A stretch of DNA of 64,000 nt from assembly GCA_020635275.1 (NCBI GenBank), contig JACKAA010000006.1:1-64000 (forward strand). The letters are read 5' to 3'. The DNA comes from Ignavibacteriales bacterium. GTDB taxonomy: Bacteria; Bacteroidota; Ignavibacteria; Ignavibacteriales; Melioribacteraceae. A program made the translations under genes and the position numbers. Of this stretch, positions 1 through 9,111 are shown piece by piece (the stretch's first letter is position 1; each line of letters begins with the position of its first letter). The notes beneath the pieces were generated by a model, which did not search any database, was not told where the DNA came from, and worked only from the letters and a program-made list of their open reading frames with translations.

Positions 1-445
1 TTGATGAAATTGTCTGCAATTCACTATCCCATTCTACATGTTGGAAATTTCTAGCAGTTGTAAAAAGTAATGAACCATCTTTTGAAAAATCTGTTAAATT
101 ATCATTTGCGCTATGATAAGTTATTCTTTTGGGAATTCCTCCGGAAACCGGAATTGTAAAAATATCATCATTTCCATATCGGTTACTGCTGAAAGCAATT
201 GTTGAATTATCTGAACTCCAAAGTGGGGAAGATTCATATCCTTCATGAATTGTTAAACGTTCAGCTTTATTCCCATTTGTAGGCATTGTCCAAATATCAC
301 CTTGAAACGAAAAAGCTATTTTTGTGCCGTCACTGTTCAAAGAGGGAAATCGGACAAGAGTTTTTTCTTGTTCAGAAAATGCCGTAGAAGAAAAAAAAGC
401 AATTGAAAACAAAATTAAAATAAATTTTTGAGCATGTTTATTCAT
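1..445 (-). CDS. Secreted tricorn/TolB-like beta-propeller protein (N-terminal part, cut by window edge)
   Basis: The reading frame runs open from an ATG at 445 to the window edge, giving about 148 residues. It begins with a signal peptide (MNKHAQKFILILFSIAFFSS) followed by repeats typical of the WD40-like/TolB propeller, such as FPSLNSDGTKIAFSFQGDIW and SSPLWSSDNSTIAFSSNRYG. This pattern opens the tricorn-type S41 peptidases and related amidohydrolase-TolB proteins of Bacteroidota; the catalytic part would lie outside the window. A ribosome binding site (AGGAAAG) precedes the start. The specific subfamily is inferred, but the propeller and secretion signal are visible. Confidence 0.75.
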   Translation of the reverse strand, partial: MNKHAQKFILILFSIAFFSSTAFSEQEKTLVRFPSLNSDGTKIAFSFQGDIWTMPTNGNKAERLTIHEGYESSPLWSSDNSTIAFSSNRYGNDDIFTIPVSGGIPKRITYHSANDNLTDFSKDGSLLFTTARNFQHVEWDSELQTISS

Positions 446-533
446 AATCTTTCCTTTAATTAATAATTCATAAGATAACCTTTGAGACGATATATAGAGC
501 AGTTTGTTCCAAACAATAATTCAGCAATTAACA

Positions 534-1523
534 TTATTCACTTAGAATATTTTCAATATTGGTCAACTCATCTGCAGTTAGTTTTGGTGCGTTTATTGAT
601 TCAACAGCTTCTTCAATTTGTTTAATACTGCTTGCTCCAATTAAAGCTGAAGTAACCTCGTCTAATCTTAAAATCCAATTTAAAGCCAGCTGAGACAATT
701 TTTGTCCTCTGTTTATTGCTATTTCATTAAGTTTTTTTACTTTACTAATTTTTTCTTCAGTTAAATGTTCGGGCTTTAAAAATCCATGAGGTTTTGAAGC
801 TCTTGAATTTTGAGGAATTCCATCTAAATATTTATCAGTCAAAAGTCCTTGCGCAAGCGGTGAAAACGGAATTGAACCAATCCCTTTTTCTCTTAAAACA
901 TTAGTTAATCCATTTTCTATCCAACGCTCAAACATATTATATTTTGGTTGATGGATTAAACAATGTCTTCCCTTACTATTTAAAATTTCTTCAGCTTTTA
1001 GAGTATCTTCAGCAGAATAATTTGAGATCCCAACGTACAAGGCTTTCCCACTATTTAAAATATCTGCTAATGTTCCTATTGTTTCCTCAAGCGGAGTATT
1101 TGGATCAAATCTATGACTGTAAAAAATATCAACATAATCTAATCCCATCCGTTTAAGACTTTGATCCAAGCTTGATATTAAATATTTTCTTGAGCCAAAT
1201 TCACCATAAGGTCCAGGCCACATATAATAACCTGCTTTTGTAGAAATTATTATTTCATCGCGGAAAGGTGATAGATCATTTTTAAGAATATAACCAAATG
1301 TTTCTTCAGCTGATCCTGGAGGTGGACCATAATTATTTGCTAAATCAAAATGTGTTATACCTAAATCGAAAGCTTTTTTTACCATATCCCTTGAGTTTTC
1401 AAGTGTATCAACACCTCCGAAATTATGCCATAATCCAAGTGAAATTTGAGGTAGTTGTAATCCGCTCATTCCGCAATAATTATACTTCATAGAATTATAT
1501 CTATTTGAATTTGCCGTATACAT
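534..1523 (-). CDS. Aldo/keto reductase, YghZ/Gpr (L-glyceraldehyde 3-phosphate reductase) type
   Basis: This 329-residue cytoplasmic NADPH-dependent reductase closely follows the E. coli YghZ pattern from the first residues (ANSNRYNSMKYNYCGMSGL, then LGLWHNFGGVD), which supports the first Met as start. The catalytic tetrad is visible: D60 and Y65 (FDLANNYGPPPG), K96 (ISTKAGYY) and H137 (IFYSHRFD). The NADP-binding C-terminus (LIGASSIKQIEEAV) is also present. YghZ reduces L-glyceraldehyde 3-phosphate and methylglyoxal. Here it could detoxify or reduce short aldehydes formed during sugar breakdown, which is an inference. It is divergent from the symporter gene at 1737 and is not preceded by the LacI-type operator seen elsewhere. 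Confidence 0.9.
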   Translation of the reverse strand: MYTANSNRYNSMKYNYCGMSGLQLPQISLGLWHNFGGVDTLENSRDMVKKAFDLGITHFDLANNYGPPPGSAEETFGYILKNDLSPFRDEIIISTKAGYYMWPGPYGEFGSRKYLISSLDQSLKRMGLDYVDIFYSHRFDPNTPLEETIGTLADILNSGKALYVGISNYSAEDTLKAEEILNSKGRHCLIHQPKYNMFERWIENGLTNVLREKGIGSIPFSPLAQGLLTDKYLDGIPQNSRASKPHGFLKPEHLTEEKISKVKKLNEIAINRGQKLSQLALNWILRLDEVTSALIGASSIKQIEEAVESINAPKLTADELTNIENILSE

Positions 1524-1736
1524 TTCAGCTCCAAGGTTTTATAAAGATTTAATAATGCAAGAAAGTTAAAGAAAAGCATTTAAATATGAAATTTATCAGA
1601 TAAATTTTAATTCTATGTTTAATGCGTTATAAATTCAATTTTATTGTAAAAATTTTGAGATTAATTTTTGCTATATTTATTTAAATATTATTACGCAATT
1701 AAATTAATTCCAATTAGAAAATAAGGAGAATGAATT

Positions 1737-3374
1737 TTGAATTTTACTAGTTTGGATTATATCATATTTGTTGGTTATATAATTGGCATAGTTGCTCTTG
1801 GATTATTTGTATCTAAAGAAAAGAAAGGTCACGAAAAGAATTCTAATGATTATTTTTTAGCAGGTAACAAATTAACTTGGTGGGCAATAGGAGCTTCGCT
1901 TATTGCAGCAAATATTTCTGCCGAACAAATAATTGGTATGTCGGGCTCTGGATTTGCAGGCGGTTTAGCAATTGCATCTTATGAATGGATGGCCGCTCTA
2001 ACTTTAATAATTGTTGGTAAATTTTTCCTTCCAATATTTATTGAAAAAAAGATTTATACAATTCCAGAATACATTGAACAAAGATATAATACTACATTAA
2101 AAACTATATTAGCAATATTTTGGATTTTCCTATTTGTATTTGTAAATCTTACAACAGTTATGTTTCTAGGTGCAAAAGCTTTAGATACAATTATGGGAAC
2201 TGGAGACGGATCTCTTTTAGTACCGGCAATGATAGGATTAGCATTTGTAGCCGCTGCCTATTCACTGTATGGCGGACTTTCTGCTGTAGCATGGACTGAC
2301 GTAATTCAAGTAATTCTTCTTGTATTAGGAGGTATAATTACTACTGTAATTGCTTTAGATTATGTGACCCCGGATGGAGGAGTTATTAATGGGCTAAATC
2401 ATATTATTGATAAAGCCGGTGATAAATTTCATATGATTTTGGCAAAAGATAATCCTGAATTTAATAATTTACCTGGCATTGCGGTTTTAATTGGAGGAAT
2501 GTGGATTGCCAACTTATATTACTGGGGTTTTAATCAATATATAATTCAAAGAACTCTAGCTGCTAAATCTTTAAAAGAAGCACAAAGAGGAATTGCTTTC
2601 GCAGCTTTTCTAAAATTAATAATTCCTTTAATAGTAGTTATTCCTGGAATTGTGGCTTTTGTAATGTTTTCCCAACCTGAAGGAACAGCCATTATAGAAG
2701 GAGCAAAAGAAGCATTCACAAAATTAGATGGTTCAGTAAATTATGATAAAGCTTATCCTTGGCTGATAAGTTCTTTTATTCCAACTGGGTTAAAGGGAGT
2801 TGTTGTTGCGGCTCTTACTGCTGCGATAATATCATCGTTGGCATCAATGCTTAATTCAACGGCAACAATTTTCACTATGGATATTTACAAACCTTACATG
2901 AATAAAACAGCATCTGAAAAGAATTTAGTTAAAATTGGAAGAATAGTAGCAGCTGTTGCTTTAGTGATAGCACTTTTTATTGCACCTTTCCTAAAAAGTT
3001 TACCACAAGTTTTCCAATATATTCAAGAATACACAGGATTAGTAAGTCCAGGAATTTTAGCAGTTTCAATGCTTGGATTGTTCTGGAAAAAAGTTACAAC
3101 ACGTGGTGCAATCTGGGGTGCAATATTATCAATTCCAGTCGCATTAGTGTTAAAGTTTCCAACTATGGAACTTCCGTTTATGGATCAAATGATGTATACT
3201 TTTTTAATAACTATTGTTATAACAAGTATGATTTCACTTTCATCAAATCAATATGATGATGATCCAAAAGGATTTAATTTAACAGCAAAACTTTTTTCAA
3301 CTGATAAAGTATTTAATATTGCATCATATACAATTTGCTTGATATTAGCAGTTTTGTATGCAGTATTTTGGTAA
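1737..3374 (+). CDS. Sodium/solute symporter (SSS/SGLT family)
   Basis: A 545-residue polytopic inner-membrane protein with roughly 14 hydrophobic segments, the usual size of sodium:sugar symporters. Family features include the YFLAGNKLTWWAIGASLIAA segment near residues 40-60, AISAEQ-like sodium-site residues (NISAEQIIGMSGSGFAGG) and the YSLYGGLSAVAWTDVIQ motif. The start is TTG at 1737, with AAGGAG eight bases upstream. The ATG at 1730 is out of frame and stops after six codons. The likely role is sugar or related solute uptake driven by sodium; the substrate is not readable. A hairpin terminator follows at 3404. Confidence 0.9.
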   Translation: MNFTSLDYIIFVGYIIGIVALGLFVSKEKKGHEKNSNDYFLAGNKLTWWAIGASLIAANISAEQIIGMSGSGFAGGLAIASYEWMAALTLIIVGKFFLPIFIEKKIYTIPEYIEQRYNTTLKTILAIFWIFLFVFVNLTTVMFLGAKALDTIMGTGDGSLLVPAMIGLAFVAAAYSLYGGLSAVAWTDVIQVILLVLGGIITTVIALDYVTPDGGVINGLNHIIDKAGDKFHMILAKDNPEFNNLPGIAVLIGGMWIANLYYWGFNQYIIQRTLAAKSLKEAQRGIAFAAFLKLIIPLIVVIPGIVAFVMFSQPEGTAIIEGAKEAFTKLDGSVNYDKAYPWLISSFIPTGLKGVVVAALTAAIISSLASMLNSTATIFTMDIYKPYMNKTASEKNLVKIGRIVAAVALVIALFIAPFLKSLPQVFQYIQEYTGLVSPGILAVSMLGLFWKKVTTRGAIWGAILSIPVALVLKFPTMELPFMDQMMYTFLITIVITSMISLSSNQYDDDPKGFNLTAKLFSTDKVFNIASYTICLILAVLYAVFW

Positions 3375-3403
3375 TAACATAAATTAGAACAAAATAAAAT
3401 TTT

Positions 3404-3430
3404 ATGGAGTCAAATTGACTCCATTTTTTT
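3404..3430 (+). terminator. Rho-independent terminator after the symporter
   Basis: A perfect inverted repeat, ATGGAGTC-AAATT-GACTCCAT, is followed directly by a run of T. It ends only 16 bases before the next start at 3446, so downstream expression needs read-through or a promoter within or upstream of the hairpin. Confidence 0.75.
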
Positions 3431-3445
3431 ACAAGGAAATTCTTA

Positions 3446-4282
3446 ATGCTACGATCACTTTATATTATCTTTATAGCAATATTCGTTGGACAAAACCTAA
3501 TGGCGCAAAATTCATTAACTAGAATAATGACTTACAACATTAGATATGCAAATAATAATCCTGGTGAAGAGTGGAATGTGAGACGCGATAAAGTAATTGA
3601 AATGATTAGATTTCATGATCCTAAAATATTTGGTGTTCAAGAAGCTCTCATTGAGCAAGTTGCAGATATAAGTTTAAATTTCCCAGAATATCAATTAGTT
3701 GGAGTCGGACGAGATGATGGTCATATTCAAGGTGAATTTAGTGCTTTATTTATTAGTCCCGAACTTAATGTTGTTGATAAAGGCACATTTTGGCTTTCAG
3801 AAACGCCAGATACTCCATCTGTTGGTTGGGATGCTAGTCTTAAAAGAATTGCAACTTGGGCAATATTGGTAAATCCGAAAGATGAAGATACATTATTTAT
3901 AATGGATACACATTTTGATCATTTGGGTGTTACAGCCAGATTAAAAAGTGCTGAACTTTTAGTTAGTAAAATCCAAGAACTTAATAATGGATTTCCAAGC
4001 ATTCTAATGGGTGACTTTAATTTTACATCAGATTTTGAAGGGTATAAAATTATTGTAGATTCAGGTATTCTAAATGATGCTGACAAAACTGCTGAATTCA
4101 ATTATGGAACAAGTATTACATTTAACGGATTTAAGGAAAATTTAGAAAGAACAGATAAAATTGATTATATTTTTATATCTCCTGAAATTAAGGTTAAACA
4201 TCATGCAGTTATTGGTGAAAAATTTCAAGGCCAATATCCTTCTGATCATATGCCCGTAATAATTGATTTTTACTTAAAATAA
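3446..4282 (+). CDS. Secreted endonuclease/exonuclease/phosphatase-fold protein
   Basis: A 278-residue protein with an N-terminal signal peptide ending near AQ (residues 1-21). The EEP fold motifs occur in order: MTYNIRYAN (N31), GVQEAL (E66, metal ligand), DTHFDH (H156), MGDFNF (D190, N192) and the C-terminal SDHMPV (D267, H268). These form the metal-dependent phosphodiesterase active site shared by exonuclease III, DNase I and sphingomyelinases. Secreted single-domain members in Bacteroidota glycan loci have no agreed substrate; a phosphodiester in a glycan or lipid is possible. RBS AAGGAAAT precedes the ATG. Confidence 0.85.
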   Translation: MLRSLYIIFIAIFVGQNLMAQNSLTRIMTYNIRYANNNPGEEWNVRRDKVIEMIRFHDPKIFGVQEALIEQVADISLNFPEYQLVGVGRDDGHIQGEFSALFISPELNVVDKGTFWLSETPDTPSVGWDASLKRIATWAILVNPKDEDTLFIMDTHFDHLGVTARLKSAELLVSKIQELNNGFPSILMGDFNFTSDFEGYKIIVDSGILNDADKTAEFNYGTSITFNGFKENLERTDKIDYIFISPEIKVKHHAVIGEKFQGQYPSDHMPVIIDFYLK

Positions 4283-4361
4283 TTTAAGATCTTTGCACTT
4301 GTTTTTCATTTGACAAATAGAAATAAGAATCTTACATTATCAGTATAAAATTAATTCCCAC

Positions 4362-4400
4362 TTGAGAGCGTTCCTGCTACTCGTGTAAAATATCTCTCAA
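4362..4400 (+). other. Possible stem-loop in the leader of the T9SS protein gene
   Basis: TTGAGAG (4362-4368) can pair with CTCTCAA (4394-4400) around a 25-base loop, 39 bases before the start codon at 4439. It is not followed by a T-run, so it is not a classical terminator. I recognise no known riboswitch. Confidence 0.25.
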
Positions 4401-4438
4401 ATAAATACTGAAATAAATGATTTCCTTTGGAGGAAATT

Positions 4439-5335
4439 ATGAATATACATAAAACAATATATTTGGTAATAATATTATTTGCAATTTCTTTTAATGTGGT
4501 CTTTGGTCAAATTTTAAATAATAGTTTTGAAAATTGGGATTCTTTTGGTAATCCAACAAATTGGATTACATCAGAAATACCAGGTTCACTAAATTCTATT
4601 ACTCAATCAAATGATGCACAAAACGGGCAGTACTCAGTAAAAATTGAAGTCATGGATTTTTTTGGAGTACCATACAGCGGCAATCTTCAATCAATTGATA
4701 CTGCAAATACTTACGGCCATCCGATATCATCTAACTATAGTAATTTGAGTGGATATTATAAATTCGTTCCCAAAGGTTCTGCTGAGTTATTTATTGTTGC
4801 TGGTGTATATGATGAAACAAGTCAATTAATTGGGGTAGGCGGTTATTACACCGGAGTAGGAAATAGTAGTTGGCAGCAATTTAATGTTCCGTTAGATTAT
4901 TATATGCAAAGCACTGCTGCAAGTATTTTAATTACAATTAGTGTAATTGATACAAGTGATCCAGGTCCGGATCTTAACACAATAGGAGCTTATGCGTTAA
5001 TTGACAATTTGCAATTGGGAAATCCAACAAGTGTAAATGATAATGGAAATTTACCGCAGAGTTTTACACTAAGTCAGAATTATCCAAATCCATTTAATCC
5101 TACTACTTCAATAAATTATACTGTCCCATTAAATGGGAAAGATTTTTTACAGGATGTTAAATTAAAAATATATGATATTTTGGGAAGGGAAGTTGCAACA
5201 TTAGTTAATCAACGTCAGAAACCTGGTTTTTATACTGTACACTGGAATGCAAGTAATCAACCAAGCGGTATATATTTTTATCAATTTACAGCAAAAAATT
5301 ATACAGTAACTAAAAAAATGACGTTGCTAAAATAA
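4439..5335 (+). CDS. T9SS-exported protein with C-terminal sorting domain
   Basis: The protein has about 298 residues. An upstream in-frame TTG exists at 4427, but GGAGG (4429-4433) lies five bases before the ATG at 4439, which fixes the start there. Residues 1-24 form a signal peptide. The middle (from NSFENWDSFGNPTNW to the YALIDNLQLGNP segment) resembles a carbohydrate-binding jelly-roll of the kind that begins with NxGFE..W and ends in IDNVxL. The last 80 residues are a type A sorting domain (SQNYPNPFNPTTSINYTVP, YDILGREVATLVNQ, PSGIYFYQF, KKMTLLK). It is probably a surface-attached or released glycan-binding protein; no catalytic motif is seen. Confidence 0.85.
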   Translation: MNIHKTIYLVIILFAISFNVVFGQILNNSFENWDSFGNPTNWITSEIPGSLNSITQSNDAQNGQYSVKIEVMDFFGVPYSGNLQSIDTANTYGHPISSNYSNLSGYYKFVPKGSAELFIVAGVYDETSQLIGVGGYYTGVGNSSWQQFNVPLDYYMQSTAASILITISVIDTSDPGPDLNTIGAYALIDNLQLGNPTSVNDNGNLPQSFTLSQNYPNPFNPTTSINYTVPLNGKDFLQDVKLKIYDILGREVATLVNQRQKPGFYTVHWNASNQPSGIYFYQFTAKNYTVTKKMTLLK

Positions 5336-5352
5336 TATTAGTAAATAAATAT

Positions 5353-7158
5353 TTATCCGTATAAAGGACCAAAATTTTTACAAGCTTGTAAATCTGCTGC
5401 TTCCAGGTTATCTGTTCCAAAAGCATTCCAGGCACTTGGTCTAAAAATTCTTTCTTCTGCAACATTGTGCATATTTACCGGAATTCTTAACATTGCACAA
5501 AGTGTGATTAACTTATCGCCAATATGACCATAACTAATTGCTCCATGGTTAGCTCCCCAATTTGCCATTACAGAATATACATCCTTAAATGGACCCTTAC
5601 CTGTTAAAATAGGAGCAAACCAAGTTGTTGGCCAAGTCGGATCTGTTCTACGATCAAGAACATTATGAACATCAAGCGGTAAATCAACAGAATAACCTTC
5701 CGCAATTTGAATAACTGGACCTAAACCTTTTACCATGTTTATTCTGCACATAGTTACCGGCATTTCACCGGTAGTTAGAAATTGTGAAGAATATCCTCCA
5801 CCTCTGAAATATTCTAAATTAGCCGGGCACCATTTTGTAGCTTCTAAACAATCCTTTACATCTTTATCATTTATTTGCCAAAATGGTTTCATTATAGATT
5901 GATCATTTTGTTTTTGTCGGCCGGTACCATCTAAAGTTGTGGAACCTGAATTTATGAGATGAATAATTCCATCTTTTGCTTTTCCAGAAAGATCGTAATT
6001 TGTAACTCTTTTAACAGATTCCGGACTCCAAAAAGTTCTTACATCAGAAAAAATTTGAGCAGTATCCGTTAATAAATGTCCAAATAACATTGAAATTCCA
6101 TTTAGACTGTCATTTTCAGTTGCAACAATAAAAGCTTCTCTTATTCCGTTCCAATCAAATGACGAATTTAAAATTGCTTCTGAAAAATCACCATTTGGAA
6201 AATGATCAGTCCACTGCCTTTGACCTTGAAAACCAGAAGCGATAGCATTATTCCCTAATGATTCTTCTTCATATCCTAAATCTTTTAATTTAGAATTGCC
6301 AATCATTAGATCGCGCATAATAAGAGTCATTTTAACAACAGTTTCCCAATCCTTATCCTTTTGTTCTCTTGTAAATTGGTTTACTTTTGCATTGATATCT
6401 TCACCTTCATTGCAATTATCTTTAACCCAGGTCAATGCTTTTTTTAATTCTTCTTTGTCATATATTTCTTCATCAATTCTTCTAATTAATTCAGTCATAT
6501 CAATTGTAGCAGTTCGCATGCCGAGATAGTCCTGCAAGAATTCCTGATCAACAATTGAGCCTGCAATTCCCATTGAAACACCGCCAATTGCTAAATATGA
6601 TTTGTTCCTCATTTCAGCAACAGCTAATCCTGCTTTAGCAAATTTGAGTAGTTTTTCTTTTACATCATCCGGAATTTCTGTATCCTTTGAATCTTGAACA
6701 TTCTTCCCATATATACTAAAAGTTGGTAAACCCTTTTGACTGTAACCAGCAAGTGCTGCAGCTAAATAAACAGCTCCTGGTCTTTCTGTTCCATTAAAAC
6801 CCCAAATTGCTTTTGGTACTAGCGGATCAATATCCATAACCTCTGTTCCATAACACCATGCGGGAGTTACGGTTAATGAAACGCCTACACCTTCTCTAGC
6901 AAATTTTTCTGCTGTATTTGCTGCTTCTACCACGCCGCCAATTGTTGTATCAGCAATTACACATTCAACCGGCATTCCATTTGAATGGCGTAAATTTTCA
7001 CTTAAAAATTTGGCTGCATTTTTAGCCATATTCATCGTTTGCTCTTCTAAAGACTCTCGAACTCCTTTTCTTCTACCGTCAATGACTGGTCTTATTCCAA
7101 TTTTTGGTAAACTACCTTTCAAGCGAATTGCTGCATTAGAGTTATTTTCAAAGGTCAT
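5353..7158 (-). CDS. fucI: L-fucose isomerase
   Basis: A 601-residue cytoplasmic protein of the FucI family (E. coli FucI has 591). It interconverts L-fucose and L-fuculose, and D-arabinose in some members, using Mn2+. The N-terminal KIGIRPVIDGRRKGVRESLE and TPAWCYGTEVMDIDP segments are typical. The metal/catalytic positions match the family: E348 (ATENDSLNG), D372 (FSDVRTFWSPE) and H538 (NWGANHGAISYG). It lies 70 bases downstream of the LacI-type regulator on the same strand, so the two are probably cotranscribed. No fuculose kinase or fuculose-phosphate aldolase is present in the window, so the true substrate may differ from fucose. Confidence 0.93.
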   Translation of the reverse strand: MTFENNSNAAIRLKGSLPKIGIRPVIDGRRKGVRESLEEQTMNMAKNAAKFLSENLRHSNGMPVECVIADTTIGGVVEAANTAEKFAREGVGVSLTVTPAWCYGTEVMDIDPLVPKAIWGFNGTERPGAVYLAAALAGYSQKGLPTFSIYGKNVQDSKDTEIPDDVKEKLLKFAKAGLAVAEMRNKSYLAIGGVSMGIAGSIVDQEFLQDYLGMRTATIDMTELIRRIDEEIYDKEELKKALTWVKDNCNEGEDINAKVNQFTREQKDKDWETVVKMTLIMRDLMIGNSKLKDLGYEEESLGNNAIASGFQGQRQWTDHFPNGDFSEAILNSSFDWNGIREAFIVATENDSLNGISMLFGHLLTDTAQIFSDVRTFWSPESVKRVTNYDLSGKAKDGIIHLINSGSTTLDGTGRQKQNDQSIMKPFWQINDKDVKDCLEATKWCPANLEYFRGGGYSSQFLTTGEMPVTMCRINMVKGLGPVIQIAEGYSVDLPLDVHNVLDRRTDPTWPTTWFAPILTGKGPFKDVYSVMANWGANHGAISYGHIGDKLITLCAMLRIPVNMHNVAEERIFRPSAWNAFGTDNLEAADLQACKNFGPLYG

Positions 7159-7228
7159 TTTTAAAATCCTAAATTAAGGTTAAATTAAATTCTATTTATA
7201 TATTTAAACGCAATAAATTCGTTACAAA

Positions 7229-8248
7229 TTAATTTTTTGGTTTTGCGGTGGAATCTCTTAATTCAAATTTTGTATCAACACAAATTGTTTTTGCTTGCAT
7301 ATCTTTTGACGATTCAATTTGCTTTAACAATAATTTAAATGCTTTTTCCCCGATCTTTTGCCTATAATGCGTTATCGTTGTTAAAGGTGTAGCCAAAAAT
7401 GGAGAATATAAACTATCAAAAAAGGCAATAATGGAAATATCTTCCGGAATTTTCAATCCCTTTTCATAAATAGCTTTTATAGCTCCGAGAGTTACTAAGT
7501 CACCGCCAGATGATACAATTGCTGTAGGCAATTTTGGTAAAGCTAACAACTTTAGAGTTGCTTCATAACCATCTTCAAATTCAAATCCCTCACCAACGAT
7601 ATAATTATCAATTAATGAAAGATTAAATTCCTTTAGTGCTTCTTTGTAACCTGCCAATCTATTTTTAATTGTATATATATTTTTTTGTCCTCTTAAAAAT
7701 GCTATCCGTTTATGACCTAATTTTACTAAATGAGTAACAGCTTTCATTACAGATTCGGCATTATTGGTAATAACAGAATTAACATTAATATCTTCAAAGA
7801 TCCTATCAATTAGGACTAAAGGAATATTTTTATCAATTACATCTACAATATGTTCTTTACTATCTTGAACCGGTGCAATTATAATACCGTCAACGCCTCT
7901 TGAGATTAATTGATTTAAGAAAAGAATTTCTTTTTGTTGATCTTCATCTGTATTGCAGACAATAACAGTATATTTTTTTTCAAATCCTAATTGTTCAATT
8001 CTTCTTGCAATTCTTGCAAAATAAGGATTTAAAATATCGGGAACGATCAAACCAATAGTGAAACTTTTTTTCATTCGTAAGGCACGTGCAGTAAAATCCG
8101 GAATGTAATTTAGTTCTTTTACAGCTTTTAAAATTTTATCGTGAGTTTTTGCAGAAATTTTGAGATTTTCTTTACCTCTGAGGACTCTTGATACAGTTGA
8201 AGGGTGTACTCCAACATGTGCAGCAACATCCTTCAGGGTAGGTGCCAT
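7229..8248 (-). CDS. LacI-family transcriptional regulator
   Basis: A 339-residue repressor. The N-terminal helix-turn-helix (residues 4-23, TLKDVAAHVGVHPSTVSRVL) is followed by the hinge helix region (NYIPDFTARALRMKKS) and a periplasmic-binding-protein-like effector domain (IGLIVPDILNPYFARIA, DGIIIAP). A LacI-type operator lies 59 bases upstream of its start (8307-8318), suggesting autoregulation. Near-identical sites precede the large operons at 8530, 17096, 38329 and the divergent pair at 56532/56795, so I infer that this protein controls them all. The effector sugar is unknown. The fucose isomerase gene follows 70 bases downstream. Confidence 0.95.
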   Translation of the reverse strand: MAPTLKDVAAHVGVHPSTVSRVLRGKENLKISAKTHDKILKAVKELNYIPDFTARALRMKKSFTIGLIVPDILNPYFARIARRIEQLGFEKKYTVIVCNTDEDQQKEILFLNQLISRGVDGIIIAPVQDSKEHIVDVIDKNIPLVLIDRIFEDINVNSVITNNAESVMKAVTHLVKLGHKRIAFLRGQKNIYTIKNRLAGYKEALKEFNLSLIDNYIVGEGFEFEDGYEATLKLLALPKLPTAIVSSGGDLVTLGAIKAIYEKGLKIPEDISIIAFFDSLYSPFLATPLTTITHYRQKIGEKAFKLLLKQIESSKDMQAKTICVDTKFELRDSTAKPKN

Positions 8249-8306
8249 AAATTAATACCTTTAAGTTCTAAATTAAAATTCTTTAAAAACTGCAAACAAT
8301 TAAAGA

Positions 8307-8318
8307 ACAATCGTTTGT
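8307..8318 (+). promoter_or_regulatory. LacI-type operator upstream of lacI (site A)
   Basis: ACAATC|GTTTGT is an imperfect palindrome with the central CG typical of LacI-family operators. On the minus strand a possible promoter, TTGATA - 16 bases - TATATT, lies upstream, which would place the site shortly after the transcription start of lacI. It shares CAATCGTTT with the other four sites. Confidence 0.7.
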
Positions 8319-8448
8319 AGAAAATTTATGTAACAATATATAATTTTAAAATTATTTATCAAAACTGATTTATTTATTTTAATTCAAAGTATTTTCAAAA
8401 AATATTATTTTTAATTTCTATTGTATTATTTCAACAGATTATCTAATT

Positions 8449-8477
8449 TTGAAACAGACAATCGTTTGCATTAAATA
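8449..8477 (+). promoter_or_regulatory. Promoter with LacI-type operator in its spacer (site B), sugar catabolic operon
   Basis: TTGAAA (8449-8454) and TAAATA (8472-8477) are separated by 17 bases. The operator ACAATC|GTTTGC (8458-8469) fills the spacer, a placement where a bound repressor would exclude RNA polymerase. The hexamer assignment assumes a sigma70-like consensus, which may differ in this phylum. The operator itself is the firmer call. Confidence 0.65.
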
Positions 8478-8529
8478 TAACAATAAAATTTTAATATTTT
8501 CAAAAATATTTTTAAAAAATGTTGGTATT

Positions 8530-9111
8530 ATGAAAAAAACAATAGAAAATGAGCTTTTTTCTCATCAAGAAGTCATCAAATCTGTAATCAATACTTTAAA
8601 ATCAGAAATTGAAGAAGCTTGTTCGATTGTTTTGGAAACTATTGTAAATGGCAATAAAATATTACTAATGGGTAATGGTGGAAGCGCTGCTGATGCTCAG
8701 CATATAGCTGCCGAATTTACCGGAAGGTATAAAATAGAGAGAAAAGGTTTGCCCGCAATTGCAATTACTACTGATACGTCTGCATTGACTGCTATAGGAA
8801 ATGATTATGGGTACAACTTTGTTTTTGAAAGGCAAGTTGAAGCATTAGCTAATAAAGGGGATTGTTTAATTGGTATATCATCAACTGGAAATAGTGAAAA
8901 TGTTTTACGCGCTTTTACTAAGGGAAAAGAAATTGGATGTAAAACAATTGGACTAAGCGGTAAAGGAGGAGGAAAGTTTAACGGCAATTGTGATTTGAAT
9001 TTGATTGTTCCATCTAATGATACTCCTCGAGTCCAAGAAATGCATATTTTAGTTGGCCACATAATTTGCCAAGTTGTTGACAATGAATATTCAAAGAATG
9101 AGATGTTATGA
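8530..9111 (+). CDS. SIS-domain sugar isomerase, GmhA-like
   Basis: The protein has 193 residues, matching the usual 190-195 of sedoheptulose-7-phosphate isomerase. The frame extends upstream to a TTG at 8449, but that stretch contains the operator and promoter, so the ATG at 8530 is taken as start. The phosphate-binding loop LLMGNGGSAADAQH (G49-H58), E62 and the C-terminal EMHILVGH (H172, H177) agree with GmhA. Its end overlaps the next gene by ATGA, so translation is probably coupled. In a catabolic operon it more likely isomerises a phosphorylated aldose/ketose than makes heptose for LPS; that is inference. Confidence 0.85.
   Translation: MKKTIENELFSHQEVIKSVINTLKSEIEEACSIVLETIVNGNKILLMGNGGSAADAQHIAAEFTGRYKIERKGLPAIAITTDTSALTAIGNDYGYNFVFERQVEALANKGDCLIGISSTGNSENVLRAFTKGKEIGCKTIGLSGKGGGKFNGNCDLNLIVPSNDTPRVQEMHILVGHIICQVVDNEYSKNEML

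Noticed and set aside
1730..1750. ATG at 1730 as start of the symporter
   Set aside because: It is out of frame with the long reading frame and stops after six codons; the TTG at 1737 has correct RBS spacing.
8449..8529. N-terminal extension of the GmhA-like protein from the TTG at 8449
   Set aside because: The stretch contains the -35/-10-like boxes and operator B, and GmhA homologs begin near the ATG at 8530.
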